11,417 nt of DNA from Lachnospiraceae bacterium (GTDB taxonomy: Bacteria > Bacillota_A > Clostridia > Lachnospirales > Lachnospiraceae), in contig JAILCT010000141.1 in NCBI GenBank assembly GCA_024690425.1, positions 1 through 11,417 on the forward strand, given 5' to 3'. The notes below the pieces were generated by a model that was not told the origin of the DNA, searched no databases, and worked only from the letters and a program-made list of their open reading frames with translations. Below, piece by piece: positions 1-5,359 of the stretch. How positions within the stretch are numbered: position 1 is the stretch's first letter; every line of letters starts with the position of its first letter. A program made the translations under genes and the position numbers.

Positions 1-2
1 TC

Positions 3-83
3 AAGAAGTTTAAAGCTTTGCCCGGATCCGCCAGGGATTCATACGCGGTCCGTGTTACACAAGTACTTAGAGAGGAGGAGTAG
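3..83 (+). CDS. fliM: Flagellar motor switch protein FliM, C-terminal tail (partial, 5' end outside window)
   Basis: An open frame enters from the left edge and ends at TAG 81-83, giving 26 residues that begin KKFKALPG and end VTQVLREEE. A Pro-Gly turn followed by a YAVRVTxVL strand and an acidic end resembles the close of the SpoA-like C-terminal domain of FliM, the C-ring protein that binds CheY-P and contacts FliG. The strongest support is position: fliM lies directly before fliY in Bacillus and Clostridia, and here the stop is 5 bases before the fliY start. The fliY ribosome site lies inside the last codons of this frame, so the two genes are probably translationally coupled. The fragment is too short to identify on its own; another SpoA-domain protein is the alternative. 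Confidence 0.82.
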   Translation, partial: KKFKALPGSARDSYAVRVTQVLREEE

Positions 84-88
84 CGGAT

Positions 89-1405
89 ATGGATGGTATG
101 CTGTCGCAGGATGAGATAAATGCCCTGCTGAATGGCATGATGGATACCGGGGATTCCGCAGATGGGGGAGCCGCAGCAGAAGGGGCCGCGGACACAGCAC
201 CTTCAGAAGCGCCTGCAGCAAGTTCAGGCGGTAATGGTCCTGACGAGAGCCTGCTTACCGATGTTGAGAAGGATGCGGTTGGTGAAGTAGCCAACATAAG
301 CATGGGTACATCGGCCACCACGCTTTATTCTCTCGTTAACAGGAAGGTTAATATAACCACTCCTGTTGTTACCCTGTCAACATGGGAACAGATCCTGGAA
401 GATTACGAACGGCCGTGTGTGTTTATCAAGATCAAGTATACGGTCGGTCTTGAAGGAACGAATATACTCGTACTGAAGGAGGATGATGTTAAGATCATCA
501 CCGACCTAATGATGGGCGGCGACGGAACGAACATCGAAGGAGAGCTCGGTGAGCTTCACTTAAGTGCCATATCCGAAGCCATGAACCAGATGATGGGTTC
601 GGCGGCAACATCACTTTCTTCGATGCTTGGCAAGATGATCGACATATCGCCGCCGGAGGCAAGCCTTGTGGAATTGGGAAGCCTTGATCCGGCAGATGAT
701 GTTTCCGCTTTCCTTCAGGATACATTCGTTAAGATCACCTTCAGAATGCAGATAGGCGATCTTATAGATTCGAAGATAATGCAGCTGTATCCGATTGATT
801 TTGCAAAGGACCTGTACAGCTACTTTATCGAAAATAAAGAACCGGAACCGGAACCCGCACCGACTCCGCCGCCCGCACCGGCGCCGTCGGCACCAGCACC
901 CGGACCAGGACCGTCGATGACCGCACCTTCGATGGACATGGGAATGGGCATGGGCATGGGAATGCCGGATGCTTCAATGGGAATGGGTCAGGCCCCGAAC
1001 ATGGGAATGGGCATGGCACCAGGAATGGGAATGGGTATGGCGCCCGGCATGGGCGTAGGCATGATGCCCGGAATGGGAATGGGCATGCAGGGCAACATGG
1101 GCATGCCGAACATAAACATCCAGCCCGCATCATTCCAGGCCTTCTCCGGCGATATGAATGCAATGCAGAGCCAGGAGAACATTGAGCTCATCAAGGATGT
1201 TCCGCTCGAGGTAACGGTTGAACTGGGACGCACCCAGAAGTCCATAAATGATATCCTGGAATTTGCGCCCGGTACAATAATCGAACTTGACAAGATAGCA
1301 GGTGAGCCTGTAGATGTTCTTGTGAACGGCAAGCTTGTTGCCAAGGGAGAGGTTGTAGTAATTGAAGAAAACTTTGGTGTAAGAGTAACTGAAATAATAA
1401 ACTAA
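89..1405 (+). CDS. fliY: Flagellar motor switch phosphatase FliY (CheC-like domain + FliN domain)
   Basis: This 438-residue C-ring protein replaces plain FliN in Firmicutes and is expected to dephosphorylate CheY-P at the motor. Residues 4-16 (MLSQDEINALLNG) match the CheY-P-binding N-terminal peptide shared by FliM and FliY. After an Ala-rich spacer, residues about 55-245 form a CheC-like domain with both phosphatase sites intact: E66/N69 (EVANISMG) and E163/N166 (EAMNQMMG). Residues about 250-362 are a low-complexity linker, Pro-rich and then Met/Gly-rich. Residues about 364-438 form the FliN (SpoA) domain, starting IKDVPLEVTVELG and ending VRVTEIIN. The protein is longer than B. subtilis FliY (about 378 residues), mostly because of the linker. 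ATG 89 is preceded by AGAGGAGGAG at 71-80; ATG 98 would also give a normal N terminus but is closer to no better site. cheY follows after 18 bases. Confidence 0.96.
   Translation: MDGMLSQDEINALLNGMMDTGDSADGGAAAEGAADTAPSEAPAASSGGNGPDESLLTDVEKDAVGEVANISMGTSATTLYSLVNRKVNITTPVVTLSTWEQILEDYERPCVFIKIKYTVGLEGTNILVLKEDDVKIITDLMMGGDGTNIEGELGELHLSAISEAMNQMMGSAATSLSSMLGKMIDISPPEASLVELGSLDPADDVSAFLQDTFVKITFRMQIGDLIDSKIMQLYPIDFAKDLYSYFIENKEPEPEPAPTPPPAPAPSAPAPGPGPSMTAPSMDMGMGMGMGMPDASMGMGQAPNMGMGMAPGMGMGMAPGMGVGMMPGMGMGMQGNMGMPNINIQPASFQAFSGDMNAMQSQENIELIKDVPLEVTVELGRTQKSINDILEFAPGTIIELDKIAGEPVDVLVNGKLVAKGEVVVIEENFGVRVTEIIN
1001..1096 (+). repeat. 24-bp / 8-residue tandem repeat coding the Met-Gly linker of FliY
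   Basis: Within fliY, residues 305-336 read as four consecutive 8-residue units: MGMGMAPG, MGMGMAPG, MGVGMMPG and MGMGMQGN, followed by a partial unit MGMP. The same flavour continues upstream (residues 282-299, MDMGMGMGMG and SMGMG). At DNA level this is a string of ATGGGN hexamers with wobble differences, so it is partly degenerate. The unit length is a multiple of three, so gain or loss of units would change linker length without a frameshift. The segment is probably disordered and joins the phosphatase and FliN domains. Confidence 0.9.
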
Positions 1406-1423
1406 AGGTTAGGAGAAAGAAAA

Positions 1424-1786
1424 ATGGCAAAGAATATTTTAATCAGTGATGACGCGGCGTTCATGAGAATGATGATCAAGGACATCCTCACCAAGAACGG
1501 ATATAATGTTGTCGGTGAGGCTGAGAACGGAGCACGTGCGGTTGAGAAGTATAACGAGCTTAAGCCTGATCTTGTGCTTATGGATATTACCATGCCGGAA
1601 ATGGATGGTATTCAGGCTCTTAAGAAGATAAAGGAGAATGATCCTTCAGCGCTTGTTATCATGTGTTCGGCTATGGGTCAGCAGGCGATGGTTATCGAGT
1701 CTATCCAGGCCGGTGCCAAGGACTTTATCGTTAAACCTTTCCAGGCTGACCGTGTTATCGAGGCTGTTAAGAAGGTAGTAGGCTAA
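1424..1786 (+). CDS. cheY: Chemotaxis response regulator CheY
   Basis: This is a 120-residue single-domain receiver with no output domain, as expected for CheY, the diffusible protein that CheA phosphorylates and that binds FliM/FliY at the motor. The acidic pair is D9/D10, the phosphoacceptor is D54 (LVLMDITMPEMDG), the switch Ser is S82 (MCSAMG), and the conserved Lys is K104 in FIVKPF. The start ATG has AGGAG at 1411-1415 with 8 bases spacing. It lies between fliY and fliO as in B. subtilis, next to the gene for its own phosphatase. Isoleucine codons differ from the neighbours: about 1 of 12 is ATA, against roughly half in flhB (hand counts), which suggests selection for high expression. 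Confidence 0.97.
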   Translation: MAKNILISDDAAFMRMMIKDILTKNGYNVVGEAENGARAVEKYNELKPDLVLMDITMPEMDGIQALKKIKENDPSALVIMCSAMGQQAMVIESIQAGAKDFIVKPFQADRVIEAVKKVVG

Positions 1787-2167
1787 ATGGGCCCTGTTTC
1801 AATCATGTCCGGTTCGCTGGAAGGAGCAGCACAGTTCCTGACTGTGTTCGTGATCTTTCTGCTTGTGCTTGCCATAACCTATTACACAACGCGTTTTGTG
1901 GGCACATATCAGAAGCTTCAGGGATTTAACAGGAATTTTGAAGCGATTGAAACATACAGGGTGACCGGGAATAAATATCTGCAGCTCGTAAGGGTCGGGA
2001 AGAGGTATTTTGTAATTGCAGTGGGCAAGGATAGCTTAAGCCTTATTTCTGAGGTGTCTGAAGATGATATTGTGGTAGACCCCGATGTGGGTACAGCTGC
2101 CAATGACCGTTTTAAGCAGATATTCGAGGTTGCCAGGGATAAGATAACAAAACGGGGCGATAAGTAA
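1787..2167 (+). CDS. fliO: Flagellar biosynthesis protein FliO (FliZ in Bacillus naming)
   Basis: This 126-residue protein has one clear membrane segment at about residues 15-34 (FLTVFVIFLLVLAITYY), then a cytoplasmic domain with the FliO-type pattern: LQLVRVGKRYFVIAVGKDSLSLISEV at about 65-90, and a basic C-terminal end. FliO is a small assembly factor for the FliP-FliR export-gate complex. Sequence conservation in this family is low, so the name rests on the topology, this pattern and its place before fliP. The ATG follows the cheY stop with no gap, and only a weak GAAGG (1771-1775) is upstream, so translation is probably coupled to cheY. A second ATG at 1805 has no better ribosome site. 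The stop overlaps the fliP start by one base. Confidence 0.88.
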   Translation: MGPVSIMSGSLEGAAQFLTVFVIFLLVLAITYYTTRFVGTYQKLQGFNRNFEAIETYRVTGNKYLQLVRVGKRYFVIAVGKDSLSLISEVSEDDIVVDPDVGTAANDRFKQIFEVARDKITKRGDK

Positions 2168-3048
2168 TGAACAGGAATATTTTACATAGAAGCAGGCCCG
2201 TGTGTTTTTTAGGTTGCCTGCTTCTGTGCGTATTTACGGCCGTGTTTAAACCGTATCCGGTATATGCGGCTGAGGTCAACAACATAGGGATTTCGGAAGA
2301 TGAGGGTGTAAACGAGAATCGGACAGTTATAAATGAGCCGGGTACTGCCGAGGACGCAGAGGATTTAAGAGAAATTAATGTCGCCAACAATCTTACGGTA
2401 ACTTATCAGAACGGGGAAGGGAATGTTTCCGGAACGCTCAGGATCCTTATCACACTGACGTTAATTGCCCTTGCGCCCACACTCGTCATAATGATGACGA
2501 GTTTTACGCGTATTTTGATAGTTATGCATTTTGTCAGATCAGCGTTAGGCACTCAATCAGCACCACCAAACCAGGTTCTGATAGGGCTGTCTCTGTTTCT
2601 GACTTTTTTTATTATGAATCCGGTTATTACGCAGATAAATGATACGGCCGTTAAGCCCTTTGAGGCCGGGGAGATGACCCAGACAGAATTTCTTGATACG
2701 GCAGTGCAGCCGCTTCGTGAGTTTATGTACGGGCAGACCCAGACCAAGGATGTAAGGCTGTTTCTTGATATAGCCAAGATCGAATCGGTCGAGGAACTGG
2801 ATGATATTCCCACAAGGGTTCTGGTTCCGGCCTTTATGATAAGTGAATTGAGAACTGCGTTTATTATAGGTTTTCTGATATATGTTCCCTTTATTGTGAT
2901 AGATATGGTGGTTGCATCGACCCTTATGTCGATGGGTATGATGATGCTTCCGCCGACAACGATATCCATGCCGTTCAAGATCCTGCTGTTTGTTTTGGCA
3001 GACGGCTGGAGCCTGGTAATAGGGAATCTTGTCAAGACGTTCTACTAA
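2167..3048 (+). CDS. fliP: Flagellar type III export gate protein FliP
   Basis: FliP forms, with FliQ and FliR, the core of the export gate in the flagellar basal body. This copy has 293 residues, longer than usual (about 220-255). Residues about 11-35 look like a cleaved signal peptide (hydrophobic CFLGCLLLCVFTAVF, possible cleavage near VYA-A). Residues about 36-88 are an acidic, poorly conserved stretch that should lie outside the membrane. The FliP core follows: LRILITLTLIALAPTLVIMM at 91-110, TSFTRILIVMHFVRSALG, NPVITQINDTAVKPF, then LVPAFMISELRTAFIIGF and the strongly conserved LPPTTISMPFKILLFVLADG at 261-280. Start ATG 2167 overlaps the fliO stop (TAATG), indicating translational coupling. 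A 59-base gap with an inverted repeat separates it from fliQ. Confidence 0.97.
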   Translation: MNRNILHRSRPVCFLGCLLLCVFTAVFKPYPVYAAEVNNIGISEDEGVNENRTVINEPGTAEDAEDLREINVANNLTVTYQNGEGNVSGTLRILITLTLIALAPTLVIMMTSFTRILIVMHFVRSALGTQSAPPNQVLIGLSLFLTFFIMNPVITQINDTAVKPFEAGEMTQTEFLDTAVQPLREFMYGQTQTKDVRLFLDIAKIESVEELDDIPTRVLVPAFMISELRTAFIIGFLIYVPFIVIDMVVASTLMSMGMMMLPPTTISMPFKILLFVLADGWSLVIGNLVKTFY

Positions 3049-3049
3049 C

Positions 3050-3087
3050 GTCATAAGGGGTACAGCTTACGGGGGATTCCTTATGAC
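3050..3087 (+). repeat. Inverted repeat (RNA hairpin) in the fliP-fliQ gap
   Basis: GTCATAAGG at 3050-3058 is the exact reverse complement of CCTTATGAC at 3079-3087. Two G-U pairs (3059/3078, 3060/3077) could extend the 9-bp stem, leaving a 16-base loop. It starts two bases after the fliP stop and ends three bases before the G-rich fliQ ribosome site. There is no U-tract, so it is not a typical intrinsic terminator. Possible roles are mRNA processing or stability, or tuning of fliQ translation; the sequence does not decide. Confidence 0.7.
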
Positions 3088-3090
3088 ACG

Positions 3091-3097
3091 GGGGAGG
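3091..3097 (+). promoter_or_regulatory. Ribosome binding site deciding the TTG start of fliQ
   Basis: GGGGAGG lies 10 bases before TTG 3108. No in-frame ATG or GTG fits the FliQ N terminus. The ATG at 3083 is in another frame and stops after 11 codons, so TTG is taken as the start. Confidence 0.82.
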
Positions 3098-3107
3098 AAA
3101 AGCTACT

Positions 3108-3377
3108 TTGACTGTTGATACTGTAGTAGAGATAACAAGAACAACGCTGTATACGATCATCCTGACTGCTGCTCCCATGCTCCTTATCTCGCTGATCATA
3201 GGACTTGCGGTCTCGATCTTCCAGACAGTTACATCCATCCAGGAACAGACGCTTACTTTTGTTCCCAAGCTTCTGGGTATCTTCGTTATGCTGATGATAC
3301 TGGGGCACTGGATGCTTAACAATATGACCGGCTTTATGACTGACCTTTGGTCTGATTTTTCTGTGTATATAAGGTGA
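3108..3377 (+). CDS. fliQ: Flagellar type III export gate protein FliQ
   Basis: This is an 89-residue protein of normal FliQ length with two hydrophobic segments, at about residues 15-37 (LYTIILTAAPMLLISLIIGLAV) and 53-72 (PKLLGIFVMLMILGHWML). The hallmark segment SIFQTVTSIQEQTLTFVPKL lies between them at about 36-55. FliQ packs around FliP/FliR in the export-gate core. The start codon is TTG, read as Met, behind a strong GGGGAGG. Weak start codons can lower output, although FliQ is needed in several copies per gate, so the strong ribosome site may compensate. fliR follows after 4 bases. Confidence 0.96.
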   Translation: MTVDTVVEITRTTLYTIILTAAPMLLISLIIGLAVSIFQTVTSIQEQTLTFVPKLLGIFVMLMILGHWMLNNMTGFMTDLWSDFSVYIR

Positions 3378-3381
3378 GCCG

Positions 3382-4164
3382 ATGATAGATCATTCGTTTT
3401 CCTATGCAGATCTGGAGTTCTTTCTTCTGATATTTGTAAGGATCAGCTGTTTTGTGGTGACGGCCCCGTTTTTTTCGATACAGAACGTACCCAGAAGAGC
3501 TAAGGCCGGATGGAGTTTCTTTCTTGCCTTTATAGTTTATCAGACCATGGAGATGCATGTTGTGCCGCAATACAGCACCATTTACGGATATGCGGCCATA
3601 GTCCTGAAAGAAGCCATAGTAGGACTCATGCTTGGTTTCTTCGCCAATATATGTAATTCGGTCATCAATCTTGCGGGAAGGCTTGCGGATATGGAGATCG
3701 GTATATCGATGATATCCCTTCTTGATCCGACGACAAGAGAGCAGACGGGTTTTACCGGTGTTCTCTACCAGTATTCGATAATGCTTATCATGCTGGTTAC
3801 GAATCTTCACCACTATTTTATCAGGGCGCTGAATGAGACATTTACCCTGATCCCCGTGGGGATGGCCAGGTTTTCGTCGGACAGGATCATGACTGTGATA
3901 ATGCAGTATCTTGATGATTATGTATTTATTGCTTTCAGGATATGCCTTCCGGTGGTTGCGACCATAATGCTCACCAATGCTGTGCTGGGTATTCTTGTTA
4001 AGACGGCCCCTCAGATAAACATGTTCTCGGTAGGTATCCAGATAAAGCTTTTCATAGGTCTGGCAACCCTTATGATAACAATAGGTGTGCTGCCAAGTGC
4101 ATCTGATTTCATATTTAACGAGATGAAGGTAATGATGACAGCCGTGGTAAGGAGCTTAACATAG
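3382..4164 (+). CDS. fliR: Flagellar type III export gate protein FliR
   Basis: This 260-residue polytopic membrane protein is the single-copy member of the FliP5-FliQ4-FliR1 gate. The N terminus ADLEFFLLIFVRISCFVVTAPFF followed by VPRRAKAGWSFFLAF is typical of the family. Further conserved parts are IVLKEAIVGLMLGFFAN at about 72-90, NLAGRLADMEIG with SLLDPTTREQTG at about 97-121, and a late hydrophobic stretch ATIMLTNAVLGILVKTAPQINMF leading to VGIQIKLFIGLATLMI. The length agrees with FliR of about 255-265 residues. The ribosome site AAGGTGAG lies just before the ATG and overlaps the fliQ stop. flhB begins 9 bases after the stop. In some Clostridia FliR and FlhB are fused; here they are clearly separate genes. 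Confidence 0.96.
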   Translation: MIDHSFSYADLEFFLLIFVRISCFVVTAPFFSIQNVPRRAKAGWSFFLAFIVYQTMEMHVVPQYSTIYGYAAIVLKEAIVGLMLGFFANICNSVINLAGRLADMEIGISMISLLDPTTREQTGFTGVLYQYSIMLIMLVTNLHHYFIRALNETFTLIPVGMARFSSDRIMTVIMQYLDDYVFIAFRICLPVVATIMLTNAVLGILVKTAPQINMFSVGIQIKLFIGLATLMITIGVLPSASDFIFNEMKVMMTAVVRSLT

Positions 4165-4173
4165 GGGAGAACA

Positions 4174-5310
4174 ATGGAAGTTAAGCTGTTGTTTGAATAT
4201 AATCTTCAGTACTTTGCCAAGGAAGGTCCGGGCGGCGAGAAGACAGAACCGGCAACCGATAAGAAGAAGGATGATGCCAGGAAGGAAGGACAGGTTGCCA
4301 AGAGTAAGGAACTAAACGGTGCGATCAGCCTTTTTGCCATGTTTCTTGTTCTTAAGATATATATAGGCAATATGGGAATTTCCTTTCTTGAGGTTTTTTC
4401 CGAAAGCTACAACCGAATCCCGGAGATGACTTCTCTTACGGACGGATTCATCATCCCTAAGGAATTTTCCGGCGTGATGAACCGGGTGATAATAAAGATA
4501 CTGCTGATGCTGCTTCCTTTTTTGGCCGTGGCATTTCTGGTGGCCTTTATAGTAGACCTGGTACAGGTTAAGTGGAAGCCGACAGCCAAGCCCATGCAGC
4601 CCAAGTTCAGTAAGCTTGATCCCACCAAGGGGATCAAGAGGCTCTTTTCGGTTGATAAGCTGATGGAGCTCCTTAAGTCATTGATCAAGCTCCTTGTTAT
4701 AGGGTATGTGGCTTATTCGACACTTAAGGATCAGGCAGGACAGCTTTTCCTGCTGTATGATATGCAGCTTATAAGTGCACTTGCACTTTTCGGCGACATA
4801 GTCATAAATATGTCCCTTAAGATATGTGCAGTATATCTGATCATCGGGATCCTTGATTATGCCTATCAGAAGCATAAGTTCAATGAAGATCTGAAGATGA
4901 CCAAGCAGGAAGTCAAGGACGAGTACAAGAATTCCGAAGGAGATCCGCAGATAAAGGGTAAACAGAGGCAGAGGATGCAGGAAGCCTCCAGAAGGAGAAT
5001 GATGCAGGAAATACCTCAGGCGGATGTTGTAATAACGAACCCGACGCACTTTGCGGTTGCCATCAGGTATGATCCCGGAAGGGCACCGGCCCCCTTTGTT
5101 ACAGCGAAGGGAGAAGATTTCCTGGCCATGAGGATCAGGGAAGAAGCCGAGAAATATAACATAGATATAGTTGAAAACAAGCCGCTTGCAAGGATGCTTT
5201 ACTACAATGTAGACCTGGGAGCACAGATACCCCAGGAATTATACTCGACTGTGGCCGAGATCCTTGCGGTGATCTATAACAGAAGGGAAGCAGAAGCGGC
5301 ACTTGCATAG
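4174..5310 (+). CDS. flhB: Flagellar type III export switch protein FlhB
   Basis: FlhB (378 residues) controls export and its switch from rod/hook to filament substrates. Residues 22-46 carry the family N terminus (EKTEPATDKKKDDARKEGQ, then VAKSKEL). They follow an approximately 20-residue lead with LQYFAKEG, similar to that seen in other Firmicute FlhB proteins. Four hydrophobic segments lie at about 50-70, 105-130, 165-185 and 200-228. The VQVKWKPTAKPMQPKFSKLDPTKGIKRLF-type loop (about 132-162, quoted by features P-T-K-P, F-x-K-L-P-x-K-G) is conserved. The cytoplasmic domain holds the autocleavage motif N289-P290-T291-H292 followed by FAVAIRYDP, so self-cleavage between N289 and P290 should be intact. 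The ribosome site is GGGGAG at 4164-4169. A 49-base gap precedes the chosen flhA start. Confidence 0.97.
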   Translation: MEVKLLFEYNLQYFAKEGPGGEKTEPATDKKKDDARKEGQVAKSKELNGAISLFAMFLVLKIYIGNMGISFLEVFSESYNRIPEMTSLTDGFIIPKEFSGVMNRVIIKILLMLLPFLAVAFLVAFIVDLVQVKWKPTAKPMQPKFSKLDPTKGIKRLFSVDKLMELLKSLIKLLVIGYVAYSTLKDQAGQLFLLYDMQLISALALFGDIVINMSLKICAVYLIIGILDYAYQKHKFNEDLKMTKQEVKDEYKNSEGDPQIKGKQRQRMQEASRRRMMQEIPQADVVITNPTHFAVAIRYDPGRAPAPFVTAKGEDFLAMRIREEAEKYNIDIVENKPLARMLYYNVDLGAQIPQELYSTVAEILAVIYNRREAEAALA

Positions 5311-5312
5311 AC

Positions 5313-5331
5313 GATCCGTCAGGGAAGGATC
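5313..5331 (+). repeat. Small inverted repeat in the flhB-flhA gap
   Basis: GATCC (5313-5317) pairs with GGATC (5327-5331). After one G-A mismatch, T5319-A5325 and C5320-G5324 can also pair around the loop AGG. The stem is short, and it sits just after the flhB stop and about 15 bases before the flhA ribosome site. It has no U-run, so it is not a standard terminator. Function is unknown and chance is possible. Confidence 0.4.
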
Positions 5332-5345
5332 ATAAATAAGAGGGG

Positions 5346-5353
5346 AGGAGGTG
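5346..5353 (+). promoter_or_regulatory. Ribosome binding site deciding the ATG start of flhA
   Basis: AGGAGGTG is a near-perfect Shine-Dalgarno sequence. It ends 6 bases before ATG 5360, with the AGGAGG core 8 bases away. The in-frame GTG at 5351 lies inside this site and therefore cannot be served by it, so ATG 5360 is the better start. Confidence 0.85.
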
Positions 5354-5359
5354 AACGGA

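Noticed and set aside
2206..2223. LGC sequence near residue 17 of FliP as a lipoprotein lipobox
   Set aside because: The Cys stands at the beginning, not the end, of the hydrophobic stretch. FliP is an integral membrane protein with an ordinary signal peptide.
2557..3054. 165-residue open frame on the - strand opposite fliP, and a similar one at 2553-3035
   Set aside because: It is antisense to the strongly conserved FliP core and its composition reflects the complement of that gene. No ribosome site or family features were seen.
3083..3118. ATG just before fliQ as a possible start or leader peptide
   Set aside because: It is in a different frame and ends at TGA after 11 codons. The G-rich site lies downstream of it and serves TTG 3108, so no leader role can be supported.
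3334..3813. 159-residue open frame on the - strand opposite fliQ/fliR
   Set aside because: Shadow of fliR codon use. It is rich in Tyr/His/Arg/Lys with no recognisable domain and crosses two real genes.
4256..4263. CCGATAAG resembling the -10 element of a flagellar sigma (SigD/sigma-28) promoter
   Set aside because: It lies inside the conserved flhB N-terminal coding region, and no TAAA-like -35 element is seen at the right distance.
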